From Acidimicrobiales bacterium (GTDB lineage: Bacteria; Actinomycetota; Acidimicrobiia; Acidimicrobiales; Aldehydirespiratoraceae), in assembly GCA_041394245.1 (NCBI GenBank), contig JAWKIR010000002.1:186001-250000 (forward strand): a DNA stretch of 64,000 bases, read 5' to 3'. Of this stretch, positions 41,943 to 52,510 are shown piece after piece. A model generated the notes under the pieces. That model was not told where the DNA came from. It ran no database searches and worked only from the letters and a program-made list of their open reading frames with translations. The translations under genes and the position numbers were made by a program. Numbering within the stretch: position 1 is the first letter of the stretch; each line of letters starts with the position of its first letter.

Positions 41943-42920
41943 TCAGCGCTCGACCGCACCCCGGGGATCGAGGGCGTCTCGCAGGCCGTCGCCCAGGAGG
42001 TTGAACGCGAGGATCGTGAGCACCAGCAGGGACCCCGGAATGACCATCAGACGGGGGGCGAGTCGGTAGCGCCCGCCCGGGATGGCTTCGGCGATCATCC
42101 GCCCGAGCGAGGGCACGTCGGGAGGCAGGCCGAAGCCGAGGAACGACAGCGCGGCCTCGAAGGTGATCGAGCTCGCGATCGCAAGGGTGGCCCACACGAC
42201 GGCGGGGCCGACGAGGTGGGGGAGGATGTGGCGCACGAGAATGCGGCGCGTCGGTGCGCCGAGGCTGGTCGCCGCAGCGACGAAGTCGCGCTCACGAAGC
42301 GAGAGGACCTCGCTGCGGAAGAGTCGCCCCGGGTAGAACCACGAGAAGAACACGATGATCGAGATGACGATCCCTCGCGACGAGCCGAACGCCACCGACA
42401 TGGCGATGGCGAAGAGGAGAAACGGAAACGCGGCGACGACATCCATCAGCCGCGAGATGACGCTGTCGATGATGCCGCCGAAGTAGCCGGCGACCAGGGC
42501 CATGGTCAACGCGAGGATCACCGTCAGCGTCGTGGAGACCAGCCCGATGTAGAGCGACGTGCGCATGCCGTAGCTCAACTGCACGAGCATGTCGTAGCCG
42601 CTGACGTTGGACGCGCCGAGCACGAAGCAACCGGGTTCGCCGACGTCGCCGAGGCCGTCGCACCCGGTCATCGGCGCCACCGGGAGCAGCGTGATGTCGT
42701 CGGATCCCTGCGGGTTCGACCGGTTCACGTCGTGGCCGGTCCACGACTCGAACAGTGGTGCGGCCAGCGCGAACACCACGAGCAGCACGATCACGGCGAT
42801 GCTGACGAGGGCGACCCGGTCGCGCCGGAGGCGACGGCGGACCAGCGCCCACGGGCCGAGTCCGGTCGTGGCGAAGGACTGTTCCGTGGCGAGGTCGGTG
42901 GTGTCGGTGTCGTTGCTCAT
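41943..42920 (-). CDS. Oligopeptide-type ABC importer permease (DppC/OppC)
   Basis: 325 residues from ATG 42920 (MSNDTDTTDLATEQ). Six membrane segments; the inner-membrane EAA loop REVFVAAATSLGAPTRRILVRHILPHLV is the ATPase-coupling site. A short extracellular insert contains two cysteines (GCDGLG...GCFVLG). It is the last gene of the operon and pairs with the permease at 45280. Confidence 0.93.
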   Translation of the reverse strand: MSNDTDTTDLATEQSFATTGLGPWALVRRRLRRDRVALVSIAVIVLLVVFALAAPLFESWTGHDVNRSNPQGSDDITLLPVAPMTGCDGLGDVGEPGCFVLGASNVSGYDMLVQLSYGMRTSLYIGLVSTTLTVILALTMALVAGYFGGIIDSVISRLMDVVAAFPFLLFAIAMSVAFGSSRGIVISIIVFFSWFYPGRLFRSEVLSLRERDFVAAATSLGAPTRRILVRHILPHLVGPAVVWATLAIASSITFEAALSFLGFGLPPDVPSLGRMIAEAIPGGRYRLAPRLMVIPGSLLVLTILAFNLLGDGLRDALDPRGAVER

Positions 42921-42927
42921 CGAGGAC

Positions 42928-43257
42928 CTATCCGAGGGCGAGGGCGGCGGCGTTGAAGGCGACTCCGAAGGCGAACAGGCCCAACGCCAGTCGCTCGGTC
43001 TCGCGGCGGATCGAGATGGAATCGGCGTCGTCGTACGGCTGTGACCGGACGTAGCGAACCGGGCTCGCCTTGGCGAACGACGCAACGCCGGCGAACACGA
43101 GCAGGGTGCCGACCGAGCCGGCCCCCGCCGCGATGGCAGAACGGCCCCGTGCCCCCAGCAGCAGGAAGATCACGCTCAGCAGCATGGTGCCGAACACGAG
43201 TCCGACGGTGATGCCGGCCAGACGGACCAGGCCGCGACGTAGCTCGTCCCGGCTCAC
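42928..43257 (-). CDS. Small three-helix membrane protein inside the ABC importer operon
   Basis: 109 residues from GTG 43257, overlapping the ATPase stop (GTGA). Three membrane segments (AGITVGLVFGTMLLSVIFLLLG, GAGSVGTLLVFAGVASFA, LALGLFAFGVAFNAAALAL). No family recognised. It sits between an ATPase and the second permease in an otherwise standard five-gene cassette, so it may be an accessory subunit. DppC follows 7 nt later. Confidence 0.6.
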   Translation of the reverse strand: MSRDELRRGLVRLAGITVGLVFGTMLLSVIFLLLGARGRSAIAAGAGSVGTLLVFAGVASFAKASPVRYVRSQPYDDADSISIRRETERLALGLFAFGVAFNAAALALG

Positions 43258-44312
43258 GAGCCGTCCTCCCCGGCGAGGGCGGCGACGCGGCCCAGATCGG
43301 ACGGATCGTCGAGCGGCCACTTCTCGACCGGATAGTGACAGGCGTACTGATGGCCGGACTCGGTCGGTTCGGAGAAGGTGGGTTCTTCCTCGGCGCACCG
43401 GGGTTGTGCGCGGGGGCAGCGGGTACGGAAGCGGCAGCCCGAAGGAAGGTCGAGCGGGCTGGGAACGTCGCCCTGGAGGATGATCTGTCGGCGCTCACGG
43501 GCACGGACGGGGTCGGCTTCGGGCCGAGCCGACAGCAGGGCCGCCGCGTAGGGATGCATCGGGTGTTGGTAGACCTCGGTGCTCGTCGCCCGCTCGACGA
43601 CACGGCCGAGATACATCACGTGCACGACATCGGACACGCGCTGCACAACGTCGAGGTCGTGGGCGATGAACAGGTAGGTCAAGCCGAACTCTGCTTGGAG
43701 GTCCTCGAGCAGGTTGATCACCTGGGCCTGGACCGAGACATCGAGCGCCGAAACGGGTTCGTCGCAGATGATGAGCTTCGGTTCGAGGGCCAGAGCGCGG
43801 GCGATACCGATGCGCTGGCGCTGCCCACCGGAGAACTCGTGCGGGAACCGGTTGACGTGATTCGGGCTGAGACCGACGAGTTCGAGGAGTTCGTTGACTC
43901 GTGCCCGTCGGGACTCGGTGGTGCCGATGCCATGGATGTCGAGCGGTTCCTGGATGACCTGTCCGATGCGCATGCGGGAATTCAACGAGGACATGGGGTC
44001 CTGGAAGATCATCATCATGTTGCGGCGAACCTCACGAAGCGCCCGCGGCGACAGGCGGGAGATGTCGTCGCCCATGAACTCGATCTTGCCGGCCGTGGGT
44101 TCGAGCAGTCGGGCCACGCATCGGGCGACGGTCGACTTGCCGCAACCGGATTCGCCGACGAGCCCCAGCGTCTCGCCGGCCCGAATCTCGAAGCTGACGT
44201 CGTCGACGGCCTTCAGCCGGGCGAACTCGCGCTGGAAGATGATCCCTCGCGTGCTCACGAAGTGCTTCTCGAGATTCGACACTCGCAAGATGACGTCGCC
44301 CGGAGCGGTCAT
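43254..44312 (-). CDS. Oligopeptide-type ABC importer ATPase (DppF/OppF)
   Basis: 352 residues from ATG 44312, overlapping the previous stop as ATGA. Walker [16 protein letters not shown], signature [16 protein letters not shown], Walker [13 protein letters not shown] and the C-terminal oligopeptide-transporter domain with [14 protein letters not shown] are intact. It energises peptide or nickel-type import together with the DppD-like partner. Confidence 0.95.
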   Translation of the reverse strand: MTAPGDVILRVSNLEKHFVSTRGIIFQREFARLKAVDDVSFEIRAGETLGLVGESGCGKSTVARCVARLLEPTAGKIEFMGDDISRLSPRALREVRRNMMMIFQDPMSSLNSRMRIGQVIQEPLDIHGIGTTESRRARVNELLELVGLSPNHVNRFPHEFSGGQRQRIGIARALALEPKLIICDEPVSALDVSVQAQVINLLEDLQAEFGLTYLFIAHDLDVVQRVSDVVHVMYLGRVVERATSTEVYQHPMHPYAAALLSARPEADPVRARERRQIILQGDVPSPLDLPSGCRFRTRCPRAQPRCAEEEPTFSEPTESGHQYACHYPVEKWPLDDPSDLGRVAALAGEDGS

Positions 44313-45316
44313 GACACCCCCGTGCCGAAGTCGGCCGCGTGGGTGGTTCGCGTGCTCTGGTCGAGGTGACAGGCGACGGTGTGATCCGCCCACATCGTCG
44401 GCTCGGGTTCGGGGGCCGGATCGGTGCGGCAGATGTCCATCGCATGCGGGCAGCGGGGGGCGAACCGGCATCCGGGTGGCGGATCGATGAGGCTGGGCGG
44501 TGCCCCGGGGATCGAGTAGAGCCGTTCGGCGTTGAGGTTGCGGCCCGGGAGCGAGCCGAGGAGACCCCATGTGTAGGGATGCTGTGGTCGGCTGAACAGG
44601 TCGTTCACGCTCGCCCGCTCGACGACACGTCCGGCGTACATCACGACGACCTCGTCGCACAGTTCGGCGACGACGCCGAGGTCGTGGGTGATCAGGATGA
44701 TCGCCGATTGGAAGTCGGAGCGGAGCTTGCGTAGGAGCTCGAGGATCTGCGCCTGGGTCGTGACGTCGAGCGCCGTCGTCGGTTCGTCGGCGATGAGCAG
44801 CTGAGGATTGTTGATCAGCGCCATCGCGATCATGACCCGTTGGCGCATGCCGCCCGACAGCTCATGGGGATAGGCCCGCATCCGCTCGGCCGGACTCGGA
44901 ATGCCCACCGCGGTCAGCATCTCGACGCCCCGCTGGTGGGCCTGCGAGCGCGAGAGCGACTTGTCGTGGAGACGGACCGCCTCGACCAGCTGCCAGCCGA
45001 CCCGGTACACCGGGTTGAGCGACGTCATCGGGTCCTGGAAGATCATCGCCATCCCCGAACCGCGGATGCGCTGCATGTGGCGCCGGGGCATGTCGAGCAG
45101 CTCCTGCCCGTCGAAGACGACGGAACCCTCGGTCATCGAGTTGCGTGGTGACAGCAGCCCCATGATCGACAGCATCGTGACGGACTTGCCGCAGCCCGAC
45201 TCGCCGACGATGCCGAGCACCTGGCCCCGTTCGACCGAGAACGAGACGCCGTCGACCGCGCCGACTCGACCGTCGTCGGTCACGAAGGTGGTGTGCAGGT
45301 CGGTGACGTCGAGCAG
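44309..45316 (-). CDS. Oligopeptide-type ABC importer ATPase (DppD/OppD), start unclear
   Basis: About 335 residues. Domain begins [19 protein letters not shown]; Walker [14 protein letters not shown], signature [16 protein letters not shown], Walker [13 protein letters not shown] and [14 protein letters not shown] are intact. There is no ATG, GTG or TTG near the expected start; only CTG 45316 fits, 6 nt after a GGAG. The permease frame runs 37 nt past this point. So either CTG is the start or a base is missing here. Confidence 0.9.
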   Translation of the reverse strand: MLDVTDLHTTFVTDDGRVGAVDGVSFSVERGQVLGIVGESGCGKSVTMLSIMGLLSPRNSMTEGSVVFDGQELLDMPRRHMQRIRGSGMAMIFQDPMTSLNPVYRVGWQLVEAVRLHDKSLSRSQAHQRGVEMLTAVGIPSPAERMRAYPHELSGGMRQRVMIAMALINNPQLLIADEPTTALDVTTQAQILELLRKLRSDFQSAIILITHDLGVVAELCDEVVVMYAGRVVERASVNDLFSRPQHPYTWGLLGSLPGRNLNAERLYSIPGAPPSLIDPPPGCRFAPRCPHAMDICRTDPAPEPEPTMWADHTVACHLDQSTRTTHAADFGTGVS

Positions 45317-46344
45317 GCTCCTGTGAGGCGGATCCGGGGGTCGATGAAGGCGTATGCGAGATCGACGAGGATGTTGGCGACCACGATCATGATGGCGGCG
45401 AAGAGCACGGTGCCGGAGGTGAGCGGCACATCGAGCGAGGAGGCGGCGTCGATGGAGAGGGTGCCGATGCCCTGCAGGCCGAAGGTCGCCTCGGTGAGGA
45501 TCGCGCCGCCGAGCAGGATGCCCATGTCGAGGCCGAAGATGGTGACGATCGGCAGCAGTGCGTTGCGAAGGGCGTGACGGAAGATGGTGCGACCCTCGCT
45601 CGCGCCCTTTGCGCGGGCGGTGCGGATGTAGTCCTCGCCCATGGCGTCGAGCATGCTCCCGCGGATCAGACGGATGTAGATCGCGATGAAGGCGAGGGCG
45701 AGGGTGAAGCCGGGCAGGATCAGGTGCGAGAGCCAGGGCCAGGGGTCGGACCAGGCGAAGTCCTCGTAGCCGCCCTGAGGGAAGATGTGGTACTTGAACG
45801 TGAGGAAATAGAGCGCGAGAAGACCGAAGTAGTACACGGGGAGTGACTGTGCGATGAGGATCGTCACGATCGTGACCCGGTCGAATATCGAGCGCGGTTT
45901 CACTGCCGACAAAACGCCGACGGGAATCGAGATCACCAGCCACATCAGGGCCGCGACGGTGGCGAGCGAGAACGTGACGCCGACCCTGCTCCAGATGAGT
46001 GAGTCGACCGATCGCTGTTTCTCGAACGAGCGGCCGAGATGGCCGATCAGTTCGTCGCAGTCGTTGCCGCTGGGACACGACCGCCGCAACTCTTCGTCCG
46101 ACGGACCGAAGATCAAGCGGCGGATGCTGATGGCGTATTGCTCGTAGTACGGCTTGTCGAGGCCGAGCGTCTGCTCGACCTGGGCGATCTCGTCGGGCTG
46201 AGCGTTCTTTCCGGCATACAGGCGGGCCGGGTTGACGTTCGCCGTCGAGCGCAGCACGGGTCCGAAAAGGACGAAGACCGAGAGGGTCACCGCGAAGATG
46301 ACCAACAGTCCCCACAGGACCCGTCGAATGGTGTAGCGCAGCAT
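45280..46344 (-). CDS. Oligopeptide-type ABC importer permease (DppB/OppB)
   Basis: 354 residues from ATG 46344. Begins [28 protein letters not shown], followed by a long extracellular loop with CPSGNDC, then five membrane segments and the coupling loop [19 protein letters not shown] [32 protein letters not shown]. The normal family end is IDPRIRLT; here the frame continues 11 residues ([13 protein letters not shown]) into the next gene, which supports a small indel near 45320. Confidence 0.93.
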   Translation of the reverse strand: MLRYTIRRVLWGLLVIFAVTLSVFVLFGPVLRSTANVNPARLYAGKNAQPDEIAQVEQTLGLDKPYYEQYAISIRRLIFGPSDEELRRSCPSGNDCDELIGHLGRSFEKQRSVDSLIWSRVGVTFSLATVAALMWLVISIPVGVLSAVKPRSIFDRVTIVTILIAQSLPVYYFGLLALYFLTFKYHIFPQGGYEDFAWSDPWPWLSHLILPGFTLALAFIAIYIRLIRGSMLDAMGEDYIRTARAKGASEGRTIFRHALRNALLPIVTIFGLDMGILLGGAILTEATFGLQGIGTLSIDAASSLDVPLTSGTVLFAAIMIVVANILVDLAYAFIDPRIRLTGACSTSPTCTPPS

Positions 46345-46358
46345 CGGAAAATGACTGT

Positions 46359-46394
46359 GCCCCGGGGACCCGACGTGTGTCGAGTCCCCGGGGC
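46359..46394 (-). promoter_or_regulatory. Strong hairpin between binding-protein and permease genes
   Basis: GCCCCGGGGAC (46359-46369) and GTCCCCGGGGC (46384-46394) are perfect 11-bp inverted copies; inside, CGAC (46371-46374) pairs with GTCG (46379-46382) around GTGT. It follows the binding-protein stop by about 22 nt and precedes the permease ATG. Such hairpins protect the binding-protein mRNA or partly terminate transcription so that this subunit is made in excess. Confidence 0.65.
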
Positions 46395-46415
46395 GACTTC
46401 GTCAGATGTTCGGAA

Positions 46416-48230
46416 TCACTCGTTGATGAAGTAGTTCGCGAAGTAGAACTGCTTGCCGGGGCCCCAGATGTAGTTGCCCACTCGCTCGGACACGAACGAG
46501 ATCTTGCGACGGTTCACCCAGGGGTACCAGGGTGCAAGGTCGGTCATGGTCTGGGTCGACAGCTCGGCGAACGCCTGTGCGCGTTCGGGACCGGCCGGCA
46601 TCGTCGCGATCTCGGCGACCGCTGCGTCGAAGTCCTCGTCGCAGAAGTTGCCGTAGTTCGAACCGACACCGCAGGTGAGCAGCGGGCCGTAGAACGTGAT
46701 CGCGTCGGCGAAGTCCTGGCCCCAGGCAGCGATGCCCAGGTCCCATCCGGCTTCGGGGTCGGCGAGCACGCCGTAGTGCACGCTCGCGGTCGCGCCTTCG
46801 AGGGTGACATCGAAGCCGACGGCGTCGAGGTTCTCCTTGATGGCTGCAGCCGTCTCCGGGCCGGGAGCGTCGGAGAAGTGCTGCAGCGTCACGGCGATGG
46901 GCGTCTCGACGCCCGATGCCTCGACGAGCTCGCGGGCCTTGTCGGGATCGAAGGTGTAGACCTCGCCGGCGGCGTCGGCGGAGCCGGCCATCAGGTTGGA
47001 CGACAGGATCTCCGACCACGGCGAACGCACGAGCTCGCCACCGAGGATGCGGGCCAGCGTGGTGCGGTCGATCGCGTAGTTCACGGCCTGACGCAGCATG
47101 ACGTTGTTGAACGGTTCCTGGTCGGTGCGGAACACGCCGTAGTCGACTGCGGCATCCGGGGTCGAGAAGACTCGGCCGGCGTACTGCGGATCGTTGACCA
47201 CGTTCGGCACGTCGGCGCCGGTCGGGGCCGAACCGTCATAGGTGATGTCGAGGGTGTTGTCCTTCAGACGGCCGAGCTGGACGTCGTCGGGCACGCCGAT
47301 CTCGAGATCGATGCCGTCGATGTTGTTGACGTCGGGACCCTCGGGAACGCCGGCGGCGACATTGTCGGCCCAGCCTTCCTGACGGTCGACGGTCAGCGAC
47401 TGATCGACCTGGTAGTCGGAGATGTAGTACGGGCCGACGTAGGGCGGCGAGACCTCGAGGATCTCGTGCGGCGTCGACGCCGGACGGATGTAGGACCAGC
47501 CCATGGCGAGGGCACGAACGAAGGCGCCGTCTTCCGCGGTGAGCGTGAACTCGGTCGTGAGTTCGTCGACGGCGACGATGCCGCTGATCTCGGCGTCGGC
47601 GGCCGGGTCGGCGGTCAGCGCTTCGCTGTACTCAGCGACGCCGGCGATGACGTCGTAGTAGCCCGAGGAGGGCGGGCCGCCGGTGGCGCACTGGATGTTG
47701 GGATCGAGCATGTACTCGAACGTCGCCTTGACGTCGGCCGAGGTGACGGGGTCGCCGTTCGGGAACGTGAGGCCTTCGCGCAGCGTGACGGTGTAGGTCA
47801 GGCCGTCGTCGCTCACGGTCGGGAGCTCCGCGGCGAGATGCGGCTCGACCGTGTCGGAGGCCGGCTGCTCGACGGTGTCGGGATAGCCGTAGAGGCCGCG
47901 GGCCATGAAGTAGAAGAGCGACCACGAGATGCCGTAGTACGACAGACCGCTGTAGCAGTCGATGTTGTCGTTCATGGCCATCTGCAGGCGACCACCCTTG
48001 ACCGGGTCGACCGGAGCCGGGAACTGGTCGGGGATGCCGGTGGCGTCGCCACTGTCACCACTGTCGCCGGAGTCGGCGCTGTCGCCGGAATCGCCGGTGT
48101 CGCCGGAGTCGGCGCTGTCGCCGGAGTCACCGGTGTCGCCGGTGGTGGAATCACCATCGTCGCCACAGGCGGTTGCCAGCAGTGTGAAGGCGAGCAAGAT
48201 CGCCATCAATCTCAATACGGACTTTCTCAT
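46416..48230 (-). CDS. Oligopeptide-type ABC substrate-binding lipoprotein (SBP_bac_5)
   Basis: 604 residues from ATG 48230. Signal peptide with lipobox LLATAC, then a low-complexity linker of repeated Gly-Asp-Ser units (about residues 26-66, DNA 48040-48155), then the family-5 binding fold: [80 protein letters not shown]. It heads a complete import operon: binding protein, permease, two ATPases, small membrane protein, permease. Confidence 0.94.
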   Translation of the reverse strand: MRKSVLRLMAILLAFTLLATACGDDGDSTTGDTGDSGDSADSGDTGDSGDSADSGDSGDSGDATGIPDQFPAPVDPVKGGRLQMAMNDNIDCYSGLSYYGISWSLFYFMARGLYGYPDTVEQPASDTVEPHLAAELPTVSDDGLTYTVTLREGLTFPNGDPVTSADVKATFEYMLDPNIQCATGGPPSSGYYDVIAGVAEYSEALTADPAADAEISGIVAVDELTTEFTLTAEDGAFVRALAMGWSYIRPASTPHEILEVSPPYVGPYYISDYQVDQSLTVDRQEGWADNVAAGVPEGPDVNNIDGIDLEIGVPDDVQLGRLKDNTLDITYDGSAPTGADVPNVVNDPQYAGRVFSTPDAAVDYGVFRTDQEPFNNVMLRQAVNYAIDRTTLARILGGELVRSPWSEILSSNLMAGSADAAGEVYTFDPDKARELVEASGVETPIAVTLQHFSDAPGPETAAAIKENLDAVGFDVTLEGATASVHYGVLADPEAGWDLGIAAWGQDFADAITFYGPLLTCGVGSNYGNFCDEDFDAAVAEIATMPAGPERAQAFAELSTQTMTDLAPWYPWVNRRKISFVSERVGNYIWGPGKQFYFANYFINE

Positions 48231-48324
48231 GGGTATCCCCTCCGAGGAATGTCGCCAGGCGAGTTCACCGGGCTGATCCGCACGCTACCGGTGAGTCACT
48301 TCCGATGAAAGGGATGCGCCGGAT

Positions 48325-49026
48325 TCATTCGCCGAGGTGCTTGAGCGCCTCTCGCCTCGACAGGCCCGACAGCCGGTCCTCCTGACGGTGGACGTAGGCC
48401 CGGACCTCTTCGGGATCGGTCCGGGCGTACTGGCGCAGCGCCCATCCGATGGCCTTGCGGAGGAAGAACTCCGTGGAGTCCATCGATGCCTCGATCGCAT
48501 GGAAGAGCAGGTCGAGGTCGGTGGCGTCCTTCGCCGTGAGCTGGCACAGGATCGAGGTCCGGCGACGCCACACGGCCTCGTTCCGCTCGATCGGATCGGT
48601 CGCCCAGGCCCACATCGCCGGGCGAACCCGTTCGGGATCCTGCCGGAGCATCTCGCCCATGTGGTCGCCGGCCAGCGCGTCGACATGGTCCCACCACGCC
48701 CCGGTCACGATCATCTCCTCGATCATCGGGAGGGCCTCGCCGTCGAGCCATCGCCGGTAGGACGAGCGGGCTGCGAGCTGGGTGGCCGCATACCTCTGCT
48801 CGCGGTGCGTCGCCTCCCGCCAGATCTCGAGCACCCCCGTCTCCCACTCGACCCGATCGGCGAAGGGGTGGGCGCGGTCGACCGCGGTGGCGATGCGTCG
48901 GACCTCCGGCATGGCGACGCCGTGGTACGGCATCGCCGACTTCATGTACCGCTGCTGCCCGACGGCCCGGTCCGGATCGGCCACGGCCTCGAGCCGGGCG
49001 ACGAGGTCGTCTCGTCGGGCGCTCAC
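48325..49026 (-). CDS. DNA alkylation repair protein (AlkD-like HEAT-repeat glycosylase)
   Basis: 233 residues from GTG 49026, overlapping the upstream stop as GTGA. Helical HEAT-like repeats: YMKSAMPYHGVAMPEVRRIA, VLEIWREATHREQRYAATQL, MIVTGAWWDHVDALAG, FFLRKAIGWALRQYARTDPEEVRAYV. The W...D...R pattern (WWDHVDALA; RKAIGWALRQY) matches AlkD-type glycosylases that remove alkylated bases. It is the last gene of the lipid operon, an odd neighbour. Confidence 0.88.
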   Translation of the reverse strand: MSARRDDLVARLEAVADPDRAVGQQRYMKSAMPYHGVAMPEVRRIATAVDRAHPFADRVEWETGVLEIWREATHREQRYAATQLAARSSYRRWLDGEALPMIEEMIVTGAWWDHVDALAGDHMGEMLRQDPERVRPAMWAWATDPIERNEAVWRRRTSILCQLTAKDATDLDLLFHAIEASMDSTEFFLRKAIGWALRQYARTDPEEVRAYVHRQEDRLSGLSRREALKHLGE

Positions 49027-50467
49027 TCGGCGACGGTCACCGGGAGCCCGGCCAGGTCCTTGAGGGCTGCGAACTCCTCCATGTGGAGCTCGGCGAGGCG
49101 GTCGAGATCGGGCACCAGCTCGCGGCACGACACGAGCCCGATGTCGAGCGTGTCGCGATAGCTCTGCACCGTGATGTTGAGGCCCTGGCCGTCGACGATC
49201 GTGGAGACAGGGACGTAGTGGCGCACAGGCGCATCGCCCAGGGCGAGCAGGTCGCGCGGGCCCGGAACGTTGCTGATCGTCACGTTGGCGACCGTTCGGC
49301 CGGTGTTGGCGATCCGCGGGTTCATGGCGATCCGGGCGGCGGTGTGGGCGATCAGGCCCGGCGCGATCGACGCGGCCTCGACGATGAGATCGGCGGGCAG
49401 CAGGTCGTGGCGGTGCTTGCCCTCGGCCATCGTCGCCCCGATCGCGGCGATGCGCCCGGCCAGATCCTCGACATCGGTCGGGATCGTCACGAAGATGCTC
49501 GACACCCGGTTGGTCCAGGGGTCGACCTCGTCGCCGGTACGGATCGACACCGGCACCATCGCGACGAGGGGGTCCTCGGGCAGTGCCGCGTGTTCGAGCA
49601 GATAGTTGCGCAGGGCACCCGCGCACATCGCCATGACGACATCGTTGACCGTGCAGCCGAGTGCGGTCTTGATCGCCTTCACCTCGGCGAGCGGGATCGA
49701 CCGCCAGGTGAAGCGTCGATTCGGAGTGATCGGCGCGTTGAACGGGTCCTCGGTACGCCGGGCAACACCCCGGCGAGCTCGCTGCGGCTCTCCGACGACC
49801 GCCCCACCCGGAACAGTTCCTTCGCCAGTTCGGTTTGCCAGCGGATCATCCGCCGGGGCCGTCGGGCCAGGTCGAACATCGCCTTGTTGAGGACGTCGAC
49901 GGGCTTCGGGAGCGGAGCGGCCTTCGGCAGCGGGGGGACCGCCTCTCGGAGATCGACCATGGCGCCGGCCGAGAACATCTGCTGGGTGAGCATCGCGCCG
50001 GCGGCACCATCGATCGTCGAGTGGTGCATCTTGGTGAAGATCGCGAACTGGTCGCCCTCGAGGCCCTCGATGACGTAGGCCTCCCACAGCGGCTTGTTGC
50101 GGTCGAGGGGCCGACCGATCAGGCGGGCGATCAGTTGGTCGAGCTCGGCCGGCTCGCCCGGCGGCGGCACGGCGATGTGGCGGATGTGGAAGTCGAGATC
50201 GAAATCGGGGTCCTCGGCCCAGTACGGATGGTCGAGGCCGAACGGAACCTCGACCAGCCGGCGGCGCAGCGGGAGGTAGTCGACGACGGCTCGTTCCATC
50301 CGCGCCCGGTACTCGTGGTACGGGTCGAACGAGGGGTCGTCGGGTCGGTCGAGAACGAGGATGCTGCTGACATGGCCGAAGCTGCGGCCGGTCTCGAGGT
50401 AGAGGAAGCTGGCGTCGAGCCCGGAGAGTTGGGTGAGTCCCATGACGGCCTTTCGAGCGTGGGTCAC
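49023..50467 (-). pseudogene. Wax ester synthase/DGAT (WS/DGAT), frameshifted
   Basis: From GTG 50467 (or ATG 50443, MGLTQLSGLDASFLY) the first part carries the acyltransferase motif HHSTIDG and runs to about 49755 (ELAGVLPGV). The remainder, from RTEDPFNAPITPNRRFTWRS to the stop at 49023, is in another frame: NDVVMAMCAGALRNYL, NVTISNVPGPRDLL and SYRDTLDIGLVS are the usual C-terminal motifs. The span of 1445 nt is not a multiple of three. One base has been gained or lost near 49740-49760. Either a true pseudogene or a sequencing error. Normal members make triacylglycerol or wax esters from acyl-CoA. Confidence 0.85.
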
Positions 50468-51324
50468 GACAGTAGCGTTCGGCCGCCTCGGCCTCCGACG
50501 AAGTCGCGGATCAGGTCGGTCCAGTCGGCGACCTGCGCCTGATGGTCGGCGATCACGAGTTCCGCGTTGGGCAGGGCGCGCGCCACGCGTACGGCGGTGC
50601 CGATCGGGCGGAGCGGATCGCCCGGGTAGGCGAGGATCAGTGTGGGCATCGTGAGGCGGGCCAGGTCGTCGGGCGACGGCAGGTTGCTCCGGGCCGCACC
50701 GACCAGCGCCGCCACATAGCGCTGCCGTGGTGTCGACACGATCTTGCGGAAGTGCGCGCTCCGGTAGGCGGCGACCGAGCGCGGTTCACCTCCGGGCAGC
50801 GGGAGGTAGCGGGCGAGGAAGCGCATCGGCTCGGTGAGCCCGGTGAGGGCACTGGCGCCGAGTAGTCCCTGGATTCCTGCGGCAGGGGCGCGCCAGGTCC
50901 ACCCGTTTGGCAGCGCGGCCAGCACCAGGCGGTCCACCCGTTCGGGCGCCATGTGGGCGGCCCACAGGGCGGTTGCCGCACCCGTCGAGAACCCGCCGAG
51001 GGAGACGATCGGGAGGCGGACCCGCTCACAGAGTTGGAGCAGGTCGTCGGCTCGCGAGTCCCACGTGTGGTCACCCGGATGGGCCACACCCGGGGAGCGG
51101 CCGTGGCCGACCGCGTCGTAGCGGATCAGCCGGGAACCAGTGGCGAGCCGGTCGAAGTCGACGAGCGAATGGAGGTCGTCGTCGTCGATGCTGAAGAACG
51201 CGTCGTGGGCCCAGACGAACGGGTCGCCCCAACCCCGCGAGACGACGCGGAGCCCGTAGCCGTGGACCAATTCGACGCGGTCCTCCGAGATGCCTTCGCC
51301 GTCGACGGCCGCGAGGTCAGGCAT
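50464..51324 (-). CDS. Alpha/beta hydrolase
   Basis: 286 residues from ATG 51324. RYDAVGHGRSPG, nucleophile elbow GGFSTGAATALWAAHMAPERVDRLVLAALPNG and the acid-region TLILAYPGDPLRPIG are clear; a late catalytic His is probably ADHQAQ. It overlaps the previous gene by 8 nt and the wax ester synthase by 4. Probably an esterase or lipase of lipid turnover. Confidence 0.85.
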   Translation of the reverse strand: MPDLAAVDGEGISEDRVELVHGYGLRVVSRGWGDPFVWAHDAFFSIDDDDLHSLVDFDRLATGSRLIRYDAVGHGRSPGVAHPGDHTWDSRADDLLQLCERVRLPIVSLGGFSTGAATALWAAHMAPERVDRLVLAALPNGWTWRAPAAGIQGLLGASALTGLTEPMRFLARYLPLPGGEPRSVAAYRSAHFRKIVSTPRQRYVAALVGAARSNLPSPDDLARLTMPTLILAYPGDPLRPIGTAVRVARALPNAELVIADHQAQVADWTDLIRDFVGGRGGRTLLS

Positions 51325-52510
51325 CGACTGCTCCCTTCGCCATCACGCCGGTCGCCCAGCGTTCGATCGTGGCGACGACGGCCCGGGCCCGCGGCCCGTT
51401 GATCACATCGAATGCGTGATGGGCGTGAGGGAGCTCGACGAACCTCGCCGAGGCCGAGGCCGAGGTGATCGCTGCGCCGAAGTCGCGGGCCTCCTCGATC
51501 GGTACCAGCGTGTCGTAGGCGCCGCTGATCGCGAGCATCGGCGGGGCATCGGCTCGCACCCGGCTGACCGGCGACAGCGCGTCCCAGGTCTCCTGGTCGT
51601 CGGCCAGCTTCGATTCCATGACCATCCGTTGGAGGAACGGTGTCATCTTCATCCGGCCGCGGCGGTTGTTGCGGTCGAGGAGGTCGAACACGCCATAGAT
51701 CGGCGCAGCGGCGGCCACCGTGCAGTCGGCGTGTTCGAAACCGGGCTGGAGCATCGCGTCGTCGGCGGTCAACGCGCACAGCGCGGTGAGGTGGCCACCC
51801 GCGCTCCCCCCGGTGAGGAGGATGCGGTCTGCGTCGCCGCCCCATTCCTCGGCGTTGGCGCGGATCCACGCGATCGCCCGCTTCACGTCGTGGACGCACG
51901 CCGGGAGTCGATGCCTCGGGCCGAGTCGATAGTCGATGGCGACCCCGATCCAGCCCTGGCGGGTGAAGTGCGAGAGCAGCGGTTGCCCCTGCTGCCGCTT
52001 GTTGCCGCTGACCCAGCCGCCGCCGTGCACCTGGAGGACGATCGGCGCCTGCGTCGGCGTCGACGTCGGGCGGGCGGGGAGGTAGAGGTCGGCCCGGTTG
52101 CGGCGATGCGGTCCGTAGGTGAGATCTCGCCGGATCTCCACGCCTCTGAACGACGGGGGGACGACGCCGAGCAGTCGTCTGGTCATCGGCGCCGCGTCCT
52201 GTTCGGGGAACGCCGTTCGGAGCAGGCCCTCGGTCGCCAGGGCGCGTCGGTGGGCGAGTTCGAGGAGGGCGACGGCGAGGACGGCGAAGGCAGCGCCGGC
52301 GACGCCGGCTGGATCGTCGAGCGCGCCCGCAGCGATCCAGAGGGCCGCAGCCGAGAGGTGCAGCACGATCTGCACCCGGGCGAGCTCGGCGGCGAAGAAG
52401 CCGGCGATGGTCGACGGGAGCCCGATGATCACCGGTCGGACCCGCACGTTGGCGACGAGCGCGGCCGCGAAGCCGAGGCCGGCGGTGATGGCGAAGAGCG
52501 CTCCGATCAC
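51317..52510 (-). CDS. Membrane-anchored alpha/beta hydrolase (esterase, HSL-like)
   Basis: 397 residues from GTG 52510, which overlaps the upstream stop (GTGA). Three N-terminal membrane segments (VIGALFAITAGLGFAAALVA and the LHLSAAALWIAAGALD region) precede an esterase domain: oxyanion motif HGGGW, nucleophile GGSAGGH, and late PMLAISGAYDTLVP and HAHHAF. These are features of BD-FAE/HSL-type carboxylesterases. It probably deacylates lipids at the membrane. Confidence 0.88.
   Translation of the reverse strand: MIGALFAITAGLGFAAALVANVRVRPVIIGLPSTIAGFFAAELARVQIVLHLSAAALWIAAGALDDPAGVAGAAFAVLAVALLELAHRRALATEGLLRTAFPEQDAAPMTRRLLGVVPPSFRGVEIRRDLTYGPHRRNRADLYLPARPTSTPTQAPIVLQVHGGGWVSGNKRQQGQPLLSHFTRQGWIGVAIDYRLGPRHRLPACVHDVKRAIAWIRANAEEWGGDADRILLTGGSAGGHLTALCALTADDAMLQPGFEHADCTVAAAAPIYGVFDLLDRNNRRGRMKMTPFLQRMVMESKLADDQETWDALSPVSRVRADAPPMLAISGAYDTLVPIEEARDFGAAITSASASARFVELPHAHHAFDVINGPRARAVVATIERWATGVMAKGAVDA

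Noticed and set aside
48040..48165. Possible CRISPR or tandem-repeat locus
   Set aside because: The repetition encodes the Gly-Asp-Ser linker of the binding lipoprotein; units are short, in frame and without spacers.
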